Shown here: positions 1-8,196 of the stretch, one piece after another
Numbering within the stretch: the stretch's first letter is position 1
Layout: each line of letters starts with the position of its first letter
Source of the DNA: Parvibaculaceae bacterium Mf 1.05b.01
Lineage (GTDB): Bacteria; Pseudomonadota; Alphaproteobacteria; Parvibaculales; Parvibaculaceae
Direction of reading: 5' to 3'
Length of the DNA: 64,000 nucleotides
NCBI GenBank assembly: GCA_000509225.1
Contig: BAOK01000001.1
Coordinates: 372,001 to 436,000, forward strand
The notes under the pieces: generated by a model
What the model saw: the letters and a program-made list of their open reading frames with translations, nothing else
Database searches by the model: none
Told to the model about the DNA's origin: nothing
Program-made: the position numbers and the translations under genes

Positions 1-1
1 G

Positions 2-268
2 GGATCGCGGTCAGCCTCCATGCAGGAAAACGCGGCGCGTCTTGCCCAAGAACAGGGATTGCTGCGTGGCGATGTACCAGCGCGGGTTCTTGGTGAGCAG
101 ATTTTCGCCAACTACAGAGTCGCCTCAAGTGCGTGGACCTATCGGCGGATCAGTCTAGAGCGGTTCCGCCATGATGGGCTTCTGGGCGTCTATCTCTATT
201 TCCTGTCTGATGCGACAGAGGCCTTTCGACCGGTGCTGCTGCAGAAGCTGCAGGAGCTAGAGGTTTAG
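2..268 (+). CDS. TetR-family regulator, C-terminal part (5' end outside window)
   Basis: The reading frame is open from the first bases of the window, so the gene starts upstream. Only about 88 C-terminal residues are visible. They are helical, with a pattern of aromatic and leucine residues (FANYRVASSAW, LLGVYLYFLSDATEAFRP) that resembles the ligand-binding and dimerisation domain of TetR regulators. The DNA-binding domain is not present, so the family call is tentative. The end overlaps by 12 bases the end of the convergent membrane-protein gene at 257-649. Confidence 0.5.
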   Translation, partial: GSRSASMQENAARLAQEQGLLRGDVPARVLGEQIFANYRVASSAWTYRRISLERFRHDGLLGVYLYFLSDATEAFRPVLLQKLQELEV

Positions 269-649
269 GCCGTAGGCTGCGACCAGCAGACCGAAAACCA
301 ATGCCACCAATCCCAGTCCACGAAGCACGCCGGTGCTGAAGCTGCCCCATGTTGTTGTGGCGAGCCGCCTCGCCTGGCCGGGCAAGAGGATGAAGAAGGT
401 GGCGATGGCGAGCATGAGCAGCCCAAGCCAATAAACAATAGCAGCCACAGCTGTTGTTTCGGGGGCTGATGCCCAGATCATCACCGCGCCGAGAAGCATG
501 ATGAAGACCGCGAGGCCGCGCATGCGCCCGTCCGTTTCCATTAGCTTCAGGTAGAGAGACCGGGTGCCTTCTGGCGCAACAATGAGAGGGGCGCGGCTCG
601 CGGCGATCAGCAGGCCGATGACAATCAGAACAAGGGCGAGAGGGCTCAT
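257..649 (-). CDS. small multi-pass inner-membrane protein, function unknown
   Basis: A 130-residue protein with about four hydrophobic helices: one at the N-terminus (SPLALVLIVIGLLIAA) followed by three in the remainder, with no large soluble domain. I do not recognise a named family. The start at 649 is preferred over an upstream in-frame ATG because AAGGAAGG lies just upstream and the protein then opens directly into its first membrane helix. It stands alone between the truncated TetR gene and dnaG, so context gives no function. Confidence 0.6.
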   Translation of the reverse strand: MSPLALVLIVIGLLIAASRAPLIVAPEGTRSLYLKLMETDGRMRGLAVFIMLLGAVMIWASAPETTAVAAIVYWLGLLMLAIATFFILLPGQARRLATTTWGSFSTGVLRGLGLVALVFGLLVAAYGLNL

Positions 650-843
650 GGGGCGTCCTTCCTTGCAATATGGGCCACCCGTTGTAAGTCCTGGGTGGTT
701 CTGATGCCCAGAATACCGTTTTTTGCCCGCACTGTGTTGAGCTTGGTCAAATTGGCCTCTTTGAGGCATTTTCTGCTGGATGCGGCGGCGGCGGCGATGG
801 GATAAGCTGTCTCAGATGAATTTGTGCGTCCTTTGGAGCCCTG

Positions 844-2730
844 ATGAGTTTTCCGAAATCTTTCCTGGAAGAGCTGAAAAACCGCACCCGTGTGTCGGAT
901 GTGGTCGGCCGGAAAGTGAAACTCACCCGGCGAGGCCGGGAATTCGTGGGCCTGTCCCCTTTCAATAATGAAAAGACGCCGAGCTTCACGGTGAATGACG
1001 ACAAGCAATTCTATCATTGCTTCTCAACCGGGGAGCATGGGGATGCGATCAAGTTCCTCGAGAAAACGGAAAACCTGTCCTTTCTGGAAGCGGTGGAGAG
1101 GCTCGCGGGGGAGGCCGGCATGGAGATGCCGCGCCGGGACCCGCAAGAAGCAGAACGTGAGCAAAAACGAACTGGCCTCATTGATGTGATGTCGGCCGCT
1201 CAGGACTATTTCCGGGAAAGCCTTGCACGAGGCAAGGGGGCGGAGGCGCGCGCCTATCTCTCGCGGCGTGGCTTGTCAGACGCGACGATTGAGAATTTTG
1301 GGATTGGTTTTGCGCCGGAAGATCGTTCGGGCCTCAAGTCCTACATGATGGGGCGTGGCTTCAAAATCCCGCAAATGGTTGAAGGGGGGCTTCTGATCTC
1401 AGGCGAAGACATCAGAGAGCCTTATGACCGGTTTCGGAACCGGGTCATGTTCCCGATTGAAGATGCGCGGGGGCGGGTGATCGCCTTTGGTGGAAGAGCG
1501 CTCGATCCCAATGCCAAGGCGAAATATATGAACTCGCCGGAGACACCACTCTTTCACAAAGGCCGCCTTCTCTACAATCTCGCACGGGCCCGCAAACCTT
1601 CCTATGACCAGGGCTCCGTGGTTGTGGTGGAAGGCTATATGGATGTGGTGGCGCTGGGTCAGGCAGGTATTGCCAATGCGGTGGCGCCCCTTGGTACGGC
1701 ACTTACCGAGGATCAGATCGGGCTTCTCTGGCGGTTGGCCCCTGAGCCGGTTCTTTGCTTTGATGGTGATAAAGCGGGACTGCGTGCGGCTTACCGGGCT
1801 GTAGAGCGGGTTCTGCCGCTCCTGAAACCGGGGCATTCCCTGCGATTTGCTCTGCTACCGGAGGGCCAGGACCCGGATGATCTGGTGAAATCGGGCGGTG
1901 TTGAGGCCATGGAAGCGGTGCTTCAGGCAGCCCGCCCCCTTTCAGAGATTGTCTGGGACAAAGAGGTCGAGGCCGGATCCTGGGACACTCCAGAGCGCAA
2001 AGCCCAGTTGAAATCCAAGATTTCTGCGGTTATTCGGGAAATTTCAGATCCAACAGTCCAGGATTTCTACCGTGATGCTTTAAATGAGCGGCTCAACAAG
2101 TTCCTGAGGCCCCACCAAGGGGCCGCTGGACGCGCGGGCTGGCGAAACGAGCGCCAGAATGGCGGATATCAGCCGAAAAAGCCTTGGAATGCCCAGGGGA
2201 ATACTAGGGGCAGTCCCGCTTTTCAGCAGCCATCGACGCCTCAGCTCAAGCAGAGCTCGCTGGCACGAGGTGGGGACCTGGGCGCTGGTCGGCGGGAGCA
2301 ATTACTGATCCTCACCTTGCTCAACCATCCGGTGCTTTTGGAGGCCTATTGCGAGGACCTGGCAGCTGTCGAAATAAAAGACCGCATGCTTGACAAAATA
2401 CGCAATGAAATCATAGATATAGCCGCCGTCCATGCGCCCCTTGACAGGGAAGCACTGAGGGGCCACTTGGACAAGAGGGGATTATCGGACATCGCTCGCC
2501 GTCTCGAGAGCGGGATGGCGCTGAGGAGCGAAACATTTGCATGGGCCGACGCCGACGAACAGGAAGCAGAAGAAGCATGGCTTCACTTGCTCCAATGGCA
2601 TCAAAGGGCAGCGGATTTGCAGATGGAGCTCAAGGCAGCAGAACGAGCGTTGGCTGAAGAAATGACTGACGAAAATCTGACCCGACTTAAAGCATTGCAT
2701 GCTGAGTTGGGCGGGCTTTCGAAACTATGA
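844..2730 (+). CDS. dnaG: DNA primase DnaG
   Basis: DNA primase of 628 residues, which makes RNA primers for the replisome. The order is the expected one: an N-terminal CHC2-type region (about 1-100), the primase core with TOPRIM (VVVVEGYMD, then LCFDGDKAG), a low-complexity Gln/Pro/Asn-rich linker (about 420-475) and a C-terminal helicase-binding region. The zinc finger is degenerate: where CPFH and CFGCG are usual, the protein reads SPFN (38-41) and CFSTG (59-63), so three of four zinc ligands are Ser38, Asn41 and Thr62. The start has GGAG seven bases upstream. rpoD follows, as in the classical macromolecular synthesis arrangement; rpsU is not visible. Confidence 0.97.
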   Translation: MSFPKSFLEELKNRTRVSDVVGRKVKLTRRGREFVGLSPFNNEKTPSFTVNDDKQFYHCFSTGEHGDAIKFLEKTENLSFLEAVERLAGEAGMEMPRRDPQEAEREQKRTGLIDVMSAAQDYFRESLARGKGAEARAYLSRRGLSDATIENFGIGFAPEDRSGLKSYMMGRGFKIPQMVEGGLLISGEDIREPYDRFRNRVMFPIEDARGRVIAFGGRALDPNAKAKYMNSPETPLFHKGRLLYNLARARKPSYDQGSVVVVEGYMDVVALGQAGIANAVAPLGTALTEDQIGLLWRLAPEPVLCFDGDKAGLRAAYRAVERVLPLLKPGHSLRFALLPEGQDPDDLVKSGGVEAMEAVLQAARPLSEIVWDKEVEAGSWDTPERKAQLKSKISAVIREISDPTVQDFYRDALNERLNKFLRPHQGAAGRAGWRNERQNGGYQPKKPWNAQGNTRGSPAFQQPSTPQLKQSSLARGGDLGAGRREQLLILTLLNHPVLLEAYCEDLAAVEIKDRMLDKIRNEIIDIAAVHAPLDREALRGHLDKRGLSDIARRLESGMALRSETFAWADADEQEAEEAWLHLLQWHQRAADLQMELKAAERALAEEMTDENLTRLKALHAELGGLSKL

Positions 2731-2758
2731 CGGATTAGGAAACCAACCGACCGGCGAT

Positions 2759-2804
2759 TGAAACGAGACAGGACATACGCTCTATCGGCTAAGCAGTCGT
2801 TTCA
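2759..2804. repeat. spaced inverted repeat in the dnaG-rpoD gap
   Basis: TGAAACGA at 2759-2766 and its exact complement TCGTTTCA at 2797-2804 are separated by 30 bases. The 215-base gap between dnaG and rpoD holds no convincing ORF. The repeat could fold in a leader RNA or be accidental. Confidence 0.3.
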
Positions 2805-2876
2805 GCGTTTGCATTAGCAGGCTGAAGGTTCCGCGCATGAGGGGATGTTGCGGATTTTTTAGTCTCCTAGTGGGAC

Positions 2877-2906
2877 ACTTGTGTTGAAAGTCTTTTTGAC
2901 ACAAGT
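2877..2906 (+). promoter_or_regulatory. inverted repeat with a -35-like TTGACA ahead of rpoD
   Basis: ACTTGTGT (2877-2884) and ACACAAGT (2899-2906) form a perfect 8-base inverted repeat around a 14-base centre. A consensus TTGACA lies at 2896-2901 and overlaps the right arm. No convincing -10 box sits at the usual distance, so this could be an operator, a promoter with a poor -10, or both. It is 40 bases ahead of the rpoD start. Confidence 0.35.
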
Positions 2907-2945
2907 CTCGAGATCAATCTGGCAGGTCAGGCGGAGAGTTTTTGA

Positions 2946-4937
2946 ATGGCGACGAAGACGGCAGAAGCAGAACCAGCAGAAGCGACAAGTGAAGAGCGGG
3001 ACGGTCCGCTACTCGACATGTCGGATGCGGGCGTAAAGAAGCTCATCAAGGCAGCAAAGGCGCGCGGCTTTGTTACCTATGATGAATTGAACAAAGTTCT
3101 GCCGTCTGAAGAGTTCAGCTCTGAACAGATCGAAGACACGATGTCGATGCTCTCTGAAATGGGCATCACTGTCATCGAGAATGACGAAGCCGAAACTGAC
3201 GACAAAGACGATAAAAAAGATGAGCCTGCCGCTGAAGGCACCGCTGTTGCGGAAGCCGGCCCGGCGCCCGGCGCTGTCACCAAAGCGGCATCTTCTTCAA
3301 CAACAACTCTTGAGCGCACGGACGATCCGGTCCGCATGTATCTGCGCGAGATGGGGTCTGTTGAGCTGCTGTCGCGCGAAGGCGAAATCGCCATCGCCAA
3401 GCGTATTGAGGCCGGCCGTGAGACCATGATTGCGGGGCTTTGCGAAAGCCCACTTAGCTTCCAGGCGATCATCATCTGGCGCGATGAGTTGAATGAAGGA
3501 AACATTCTGCTGCGCGACATTATCGATCTGGATGCGACCTATGCGGGCCCGGACGCCAAGAAAGTCGATAAGAGTCAGGCAGCTCTCGACAAGGAACGCG
3601 CCAAGGCTGAAGGCAAGGTGATCGAAGAAGAGCCGGAAGAAGAGGAAGAGGACGACGAAGCAGAGAACAATCTCTCGCTCGCCGCCATGGAGGCTGAGCT
3701 TAAGCCGAAAGTCCTCGAAGTCTTTGATGCGGTTGCCAGTGACTATAAAAAGCTGCGCCGCCTGCAGGACCAGAAGCACGAACTGGCGCTGCAGACTGAA
3801 GAGCTCTCAACGTCGCAGGAGCGTCGTTACAAAAAGCTCAAAGAAGATGTGATCCAGGAAGTGAAGAGCCTGGCGCTCAACAATAATCGTATCGACAGCC
3901 TGGTGGACCAGCTCTATCAGATCAACAAGCGCCTCATGGGCCTTGAAGGTCGTTTGATGCGCGCTGCTGAAGCGCATGGCGTTTCGCGGGAAGACTTCCT
4001 GCAGCAATATTATCAAAACGAGCTCGATCCGAATTGGATGCGGCGAGTTGGTCGCCTGAAAGGCAAAGGTTGGGCTGACTTCACGAAGAACGACAAAGAG
4101 ACGATCAAGGAAATTCGCGACGAGATTCAGGAGCTTGCTCAGGAAACCGGTCTCGACATTGCTGAATATCGCCGCATCGTGCACACGGTGCAGAAGGGCG
4201 AGCGCGAAGCGCGTATCGCCAAGAAGGAAATGGTTGAGGCCAACCTGCGTCTCGTTATTTCCATTGCGAAGAAATACACAAACCGTGGCCTGCAGTTCCT
4301 CGACTTGATCCAGGAAGGCAATATCGGCCTGATGAAAGCGGTTGATAAATTTGAATATCGCCGGGGTTACAAATTCTCGACCTATGCGACCTGGTGGATC
4401 CGTCAGGCGATTACGCGCTCGATTGCTGACCAGGCGCGCACCATCCGTATTCCGGTTCACATGATCGAAACGATCAACAAGCTCGTTCGGACATCACGTC
4501 AGATGCTGCATGAGATTGGCCGCGAGCCAACACCGGAAGAATTGTCCGTGAAACTCGGCATGCCGCTGGAAAAAGTGCGCAAGGTTCTGAAGATTGCCAA
4601 AGAGCCGATCTCGCTTGAGACGCCGATTGGTGATGAAGAAGACAGCCATCTGGGTGACTTCATTGAAGACAAGAATGCGATCCTGCCGATTGATGCAGCG
4701 ATCCAGTCCAATCTTCGTGAAACAACGACCCGGGTTCTGGCCTCTCTCACACCGCGTGAAGAGCGGGTTCTGCGGATGCGCTTTGGCATCGGCATGAACA
4801 CGGACCATACGCTGGAAGAAGTCGGGCAGCAGTTCTCTGTGACCCGTGAGCGTATCCGTCAGATTGAAGCAAAGGCCCTTCGGAAGCTCAAGCATCCAAG
4901 CCGGTCGCGGAAACTGCGGAGCTTCCTGGACAATTAG
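2946..4937 (+). CDS. rpoD: RNA polymerase primary sigma factor (sigma-70, RpoD)
   Basis: Housekeeping sigma factor of 663 residues that directs core RNA polymerase to promoters. An N-terminal region 1.1 is followed by an acidic linker (a Glu/Asp run near residues 225-240), the non-conserved region, regions 2.1-2.4 ([40 protein letters not shown]), region 3 and the region 4 helix-turn-helix ([20 protein letters not shown]). Length and architecture match proteobacterial RpoD. The start has GGAGAG upstream. The acidic, charged middle is normal for the alphaproteobacterial family. Confidence 0.98.
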   Translation: MATKTAEAEPAEATSEERDGPLLDMSDAGVKKLIKAAKARGFVTYDELNKVLPSEEFSSEQIEDTMSMLSEMGITVIENDEAETDDKDDKKDEPAAEGTAVAEAGPAPGAVTKAASSSTTTLERTDDPVRMYLREMGSVELLSREGEIAIAKRIEAGRETMIAGLCESPLSFQAIIIWRDELNEGNILLRDIIDLDATYAGPDAKKVDKSQAALDKERAKAEGKVIEEEPEEEEEDDEAENNLSLAAMEAELKPKVLEVFDAVASDYKKLRRLQDQKHELALQTEELSTSQERRYKKLKEDVIQEVKSLALNNNRIDSLVDQLYQINKRLMGLEGRLMRAAEAHGVSREDFLQQYYQNELDPNWMRRVGRLKGKGWADFTKNDKETIKEIRDEIQELAQETGLDIAEYRRIVHTVQKGEREARIAKKEMVEANLRLVISIAKKYTNRGLQFLDLIQEGNIGLMKAVDKFEYRRGYKFSTYATWWIRQAITRSIADQARTIRIPVHMIETINKLVRTSRQMLHEIGREPTPEELSVKLGMPLEKVRKVLKIAKEPISLETPIGDEEDSHLGDFIEDKNAILPIDAAIQSNLRETTTRVLASLTPREERVLRMRFGIGMNTDHTLEEVGQQFSVTRERIRQIEAKALRKLKHPSRSRKLRSFLDN

Positions 4938-5034
4938 TCCCCCGTTGGGCGACACCGATCACCTCCATCCGTCTGGGCCTTCTTAAGTGGGGCCGATGGG
5001 AAGTGTTTCCCTTTGTCTAATCTGGAGTAAGCAG

Positions 5035-5418
5035 ATGAACCTCACCATGTTGAAGGCCAAGATCCATCGGGCAGCGGTCACCATGACCGACCTGCATTAT
5101 GAGGGATCGATCTCCATCGATCGCGATCTGTTGGACCAGTCCGGCATCCTGCCGCATGAGCAGGTGGACGTGCTCAACATCAATAATGGTGAACGCTTCA
5201 CGACCTATGCGATTGAAGCACCCAGCGGTTCGCGCACCATCGGCATAAATGGGGCAGCGGCGCGTCGTGCGGAACCGGGCGATCTTGTAATCATCTGTGC
5301 GTTTGGTCAGATGGATGCGGCGGAAGCTGAACAGTTCGAGCCCACCGTGCTTCAAATGAACGATGATAACAGCGTTGCCTCCACCACAAACAAAAGCGGC
5401 CACTCGAGGGCCGCTTAA
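5035..5418 (+). CDS. panD: aspartate 1-decarboxylase proenzyme PanD
   Basis: Pyruvoyl enzyme of 127 residues that converts L-aspartate to beta-alanine for pantothenate and coenzyme A synthesis. The self-cleavage site is visible as Gly24-Ser25 in [10 protein letters not shown]; Ser25 becomes the pyruvoyl group. The conserved [13 protein letters not shown] and NGAAAR stretches follow. The start at 5035 is preferred over an in-frame ATG at 4987: GGAG lies upstream, and the protein then begins [13 protein letters not shown], in register with known PanD. The C-terminal 20 residues are Ser/Thr/Asn-rich and run into a terminator hairpin. Confidence 0.95.
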   Translation: MNLTMLKAKIHRAAVTMTDLHYEGSISIDRDLLDQSGILPHEQVDVLNINNGERFTTYAIEAPSGSRTIGINGAAARRAEPGDLVIICAFGQMDAAEAEQFEPTVLQMNDDNSVASTTNKSGHSRAA

Positions 5419-5424
5419 GCTGTT
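5394..5424 (+). terminator. hairpin over the panD stop codon
   Basis: AAGCGGCC (5394-5401) pairs exactly with GGCCGCTT (5409-5416) around a seven-base loop, followed closely by TTTT at 5421-5424. The stem includes the last panD codons. It sits between convergent panD and the SIMPL-domain gene and may work for both. Confidence 0.6.
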
Positions 5425-5450
5425 TTGTAGATGCGTTTGGGTTGGCGCGT

Positions 5451-6188
5451 CTATTCTAGGCCGATAACGAGCGTCACGCTTGTTGAGAGTGTCTGTTCAC
5501 CGGCAGCGATGGGCACATCGGCTGCTTCCATGGCCATTGCACGGGCGAAGACAGGCTGAGGCCGTCCGCCGCCGCCATGTTCGTTGATGGTGAGTACGGG
5601 CCCAAGCGCCACGCCTGCAGCAGCGACATAAATCTTGGCTTTGCGCAGGGCGTCCTTCACTGCTTCTTCGCGGGCGCCGTCCATCAGGGGACCAGGTTTT
5701 TCAACCTGAAAGCGAATGCCACGCAGTTCGTTTGAGCCGTTGGAGACCAGACGATCAAGAACTTCGCCAACCCGGTCGAGATCACGCAGCGTGACAGAGA
5801 CAAGGTTCGAAACCTGATAGCCGGAGATGCGTGAGGTTTCACCGCGCTCAGGCCGCGTGTGCATCGCGTTGACCGAGAATTGGGAGGTGCGCATGTCGCG
5901 GTCTTCAATGCCGAGTTCTTTTAGAGCAGCGAAGACGGACTGCATGGCTTCTGTATTGGCGGCAAGTGCCTCGGCAGCAGTTTTCGCCTGGGTGACGACG
6001 CCTGAGTCCACAACGGCAATGTCCGGCTTCACGGACACCTGTCCCTGGCCGGTAATGGTGATGGTGCGCTGAATTTCCTCGGCCTTGGCGTTTCCGGCTA
6101 ACAGTCCGAGTGCCATGAGGGCTCCAAGGCCTATCGTGAACCATTGGCTCCGCCCGATGGCGGTTGTCTTAGCAGTTGAGTGAGGCAT
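5451..6188 (-). CDS. periplasmic SIMPL-domain (DUF541) protein
   Basis: A 245-residue protein with a signal peptide (hydrophobic GLGALMALGLLAG followed by AKA, cleavage expected before EEIQ). The mature part has the SIMPL/DUF541 pattern: ITITGQGQVSVKPDIAVV near its start, then AAEALAANTEAM, a SNLVSVTLRDLDRVG segment and a C-terminal LSTSVTLVIGLE. Relatives are periplasmic or outer-membrane-associated proteins of poorly known role, some linked to oxidative stress. AGGAG precedes the start. It is convergent with panD. Confidence 0.85.
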   Translation of the reverse strand: MPHSTAKTTAIGRSQWFTIGLGALMALGLLAGNAKAEEIQRTITITGQGQVSVKPDIAVVDSGVVTQAKTAAEALAANTEAMQSVFAALKELGIEDRDMRTSQFSVNAMHTRPERGETSRISGYQVSNLVSVTLRDLDRVGEVLDRLVSNGSNELRGIRFQVEKPGPLMDGAREEAVKDALRKAKIYVAAAGVALGPVLTINEHGGGGRPQPVFARAMAMEAADVPIAAGEQTLSTSVTLVIGLE

Positions 6189-6269
6189 TGATCTTGCTCC
6201 TGAGCCTGTCCTTCATGCGCGAGGGTACTCTGGCCGGGGATTGGGTCGAAATTGGGGCAGATCGGCGGT

Positions 6270-6297
6270 TTGGCAAGCGCGTATGTTCTGATATACC
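6270..6297 (+). promoter_or_regulatory. candidate promoter of the tRNA gene
   Basis: TTGGCA at 6270-6275 and TATACC at 6292-6297 are separated by 16 bases. Transcription would begin near 6304, a few bases before the tRNA. The element is inferred from spacing and position only. Confidence 0.5.
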
Positions 6298-6307
6298 CAC
6301 ATTCGGA

Positions 6308-6384
6308 GGGCCTGTAGCTCAGTTGGTTAGAGCGAACCGCTCATAACGGTTTGGTCGCAGGTTCGAGTCCTGCCGGGCCCACCA
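6308..6384 (+). tRNA. tRNA with anticodon CAT (most like tRNA-Ile2)
   Basis: A 77-base tRNA with an encoded CCA at 6382-6384. The acceptor stem GGGCCTG pairs with CGGGCCC (6374-6380, one G-T pair). The D arm TAGCTCAGTTGGTTAGAGC, the anticodon loop CTCATAA and the T arm GCAGGTTCGAGTCCTGC are all present. The CTCATAA loop and TTGGTCGC variable region resemble the lysidine-modified isoleucine tRNA that reads AUA, but elongator methionine tRNA has the same anticodon. Its last 29 bases (6356-6384) recur exactly at 8116-8144, marking it as an integration site. Confidence 0.93.
6356..6384 (+). repeat. left copy of a 29 bp direct repeat (tRNA 3' end, att-like)
   Basis: Twenty-nine bases covering the T arm, acceptor 3' strand and CCA of the tRNA. 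They are identical to 8116-8144 and in the same orientation. Bases just outside differ on both sides (T versus C upstream, T versus A downstream), so the match has sharp ends, as expected for the two borders of a tRNA-integrated element. Confidence 0.9.
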
Positions 6385-6437
6385 TTTTTCTCTGTCAATT
6401 TTTTCCGAGGCTTTGGTCGCAGCTTAGACAACCGGCT

Positions 6438-8051
6438 TTAGTCTCCTTGGTGGATGCGCATATTCTCAGATGTCTGCCACCAAGGCAGGACATCGCCAAG
6501 TTCAAACGGAAAGGGCTTGGCTTCAATCTCATCTTCTTCATTCTCTCGGTAGATATCTGGCAGAATGTACCCGGCGAATCGATCCTCATTCGTGGCTGAC
6601 GACATGGCTCTTAGGAACGAGTCTTCATCCGAATTCGTGAGCGTGGTTTCCAGATCTTCGATTGCGCAAAACACCACCTTCCTGCGATCCTCTGCAGTAA
6701 TTTCTGGATCTCTCGCCGCCAAGGTTGTCGCTTCAGCGAGCAATTGGTTCTGATACCCTCCTGACATCACCAACCATGTATCCAACGTGAGAACCATTCC
6801 GTGTGCGTCAGGGCGGACGACGTCTGGGCCAGCGATCCCACGGCGCGCGTGCGAAAAATAGCGCCATATCTGGAATACACCGTTCGCAATCTCATGATAC
6901 GCCGACTCAGCCTCGGCCATAGGATCTTCCGCAAACTGGGCTCCGAAAGTGAGCTTTGTGGCTTTGCACTCAACCACCACAACTATTTCATCATTGTCTT
7001 TAACTAAAACATCAGGCGTGAAGATAGGTCTTTTCCGGGACCCATAGTTCTCGCTCCTGCCAACACTAAATCTGGGCATCATCGCCGCAATATAATCCGC
7101 TGAATATTGCTCGAAACGATCGGCAGCTTCATTCCTTAGATGTGTCCCACCCTTAATCAAATCATAGTACACGCCTGAAGTGATGCGTTGATGTATCAAA
7201 TCGGGCAGCGGTGCACGCAGCCTCTCGTTGTTGGCGCCGAATGCAAGGATTGGCGAATGACGGAGGAAGCTTGGCTGATACGCTGTAGGCAATGGTGTGG
7301 CGGTATTTTTATTTGCCGCACGCACCAGCTTCGCTGCTTCGGCACGGGCGTTTGTGATGGGAGTTGAAAGAAGAGTTAGGGCTGCCTCCATTGTGTCGGG
7401 TGTTATGCCGATCTCTTCTAGGGAGTAGTCCCGGGAAATGTTCGGGGATTTCTGAAATGCGGCGTGTAATGCGAAACCTACTAAGGAGAAATCATTGAGC
7501 GTAAGACCATGTGTGTGTCTGAAGAACTCACCGCACACGCCCAGTCCGTAGAGGTAGGCGTAGCGATAAAACCGAGAGACATTCGAATATCCGCGCTGCC
7601 AGGGGAATTGACGGTGAGCAATCCGAGGCATCTCGCGCAAAACGTCGACGCGTTTCAAAAAGATACGCGACTCCGCGTTTTCCATGTTGCGTAAATGATT
7701 AGCGGCAGTTGCACCGGCGGTGAATTTGCTGCAGTCGGTGATCCGATAACGACCGTCCCGCAATGTGTCTTTGCCGACGACCAAAAGTCGGCATACAAGC
7801 GTTTCCAGTTCCCACTTATGTACAGAGTATGGTGATGCGATTTCGGACTCGGCTGCTTCCTGTGGGAAATCAATAAAACGCGCTGCAACCTCAACTCTGT
7901 CAGATTGTAGGGCGTCGATTGCCCAGGCCATTTGAATGAAAGCTTCATCGTCGGCTTTGGCGAGGACATTGTTGAGTTTCTTTCGGTAGCGATCGCGTTG
8001 GAAGTTACTCATGAAGCCGACGAGTCCTTTGTGTCCTAGTGAATTGTCCAT
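6438..8051 (-). CDS. predicted PD-(D/E)XK nuclease-like protein, sole gene of the tRNA cassette
   Basis: A 537-residue soluble protein that I cannot assign to a named family. Residues 330-400 look like a PD-(D/E)XK nuclease core: TPDVLV with Asp347, then EIVVVVECKATK with Glu361 and Lys363, followed by a helical VFQIWRYFSHARRG segment. The preceding SVGRSENYGSRKRPIF stretch is basic. The N-terminal 300 residues are mostly helical, with no recognised motif. No membrane helices are seen. Restriction- or defence-type activity is an inference from the fold motif and the mobile setting. Met14 (8012) is a possible alternative start because 8051 has a weak ribosome site. Confidence 0.7.
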   Translation of the reverse strand: MDNSLGHKGLVGFMSNFQRDRYRKKLNNVLAKADDEAFIQMAWAIDALQSDRVEVAARFIDFPQEAAESEIASPYSVHKWELETLVCRLLVVGKDTLRDGRYRITDCSKFTAGATAANHLRNMENAESRIFLKRVDVLREMPRIAHRQFPWQRGYSNVSRFYRYAYLYGLGVCGEFFRHTHGLTLNDFSLVGFALHAAFQKSPNISRDYSLEEIGITPDTMEAALTLLSTPITNARAEAAKLVRAANKNTATPLPTAYQPSFLRHSPILAFGANNERLRAPLPDLIHQRITSGVYYDLIKGGTHLRNEAADRFEQYSADYIAAMMPRFSVGRSENYGSRKRPIFTPDVLVKDNDEIVVVVECKATKLTFGAQFAEDPMAEAESAYHEIANGVFQIWRYFSHARRGIAGPDVVRPDAHGMVLTLDTWLVMSGGYQNQLLAEATTLAARDPEITAEDRRKVVFCAIEDLETTLTNSDEDSFLRAMSSATNEDRFAGYILPDIYRENEEDEIEAKPFPFELGDVLPWWQTSENMRIHQGD

Positions 8052-8115
8052 TTCAATGTCGGTGAGGTCAAGCAGAGTGTGGCGGGTTCAGGTTTCGTGA
8101 ATCAGGGGGCCGTGC

Positions 8116-8144
8116 CGCAGGTTCGAGTCCTGCCGGGCCCACCA
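8116..8144 (+). repeat. right copy of the 29 bp direct repeat (displaced tRNA 3' end)
   Basis: An exact copy of 6356-6384. The bases upstream do not complete a D arm or anticodon arm, so this is not a second tRNA. It is the far border of the cassette. Confidence 0.9.
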
Positions 8145-8196
8145 AATACCTCCACAGAATGTCTGAGCCTGACAGGCGCATTCACATCCGCCTTCT

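Larger units (their letters stand above)
6385..8144. mobile_element. tRNA-integrated single-gene cassette of about 1.76 kb
   Basis: The DNA between the intact tRNA and the displaced copy of its 3' end holds one gene (6438-8051) that fills almost the whole interval. The borders are the 29 bp repeats, whose starts are 1760 bases apart. No integrase, excisionase or transposase is present, so the element is either a remnant or is moved by an enzyme supplied elsewhere. TTTGGTCGCAG, an 11-base piece of the tRNA (6350-6360), recurs at 6412-6422 just inside the left border. Base composition is lower in GC than around it: 24 of 60 bases in 6961-7020. Confidence 0.75.

Noticed and set aside
780-795. 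GCG trinucleotide run ahead of dnaG as a functional repeat
   Set aside because: Four to five units only, in a GC-rich genome; probably chance.
4998-5011. GGGAA-GTGT-TTCCC hairpin as the rpoD terminator
   Set aside because: The stem is only five base pairs and is followed by just TTTG; too weak to call.
8116-8144. A second tRNA gene at the right cassette border
   Set aside because: Only the T arm, acceptor 3' strand and CCA are present; no D arm or anticodon arm precedes them.
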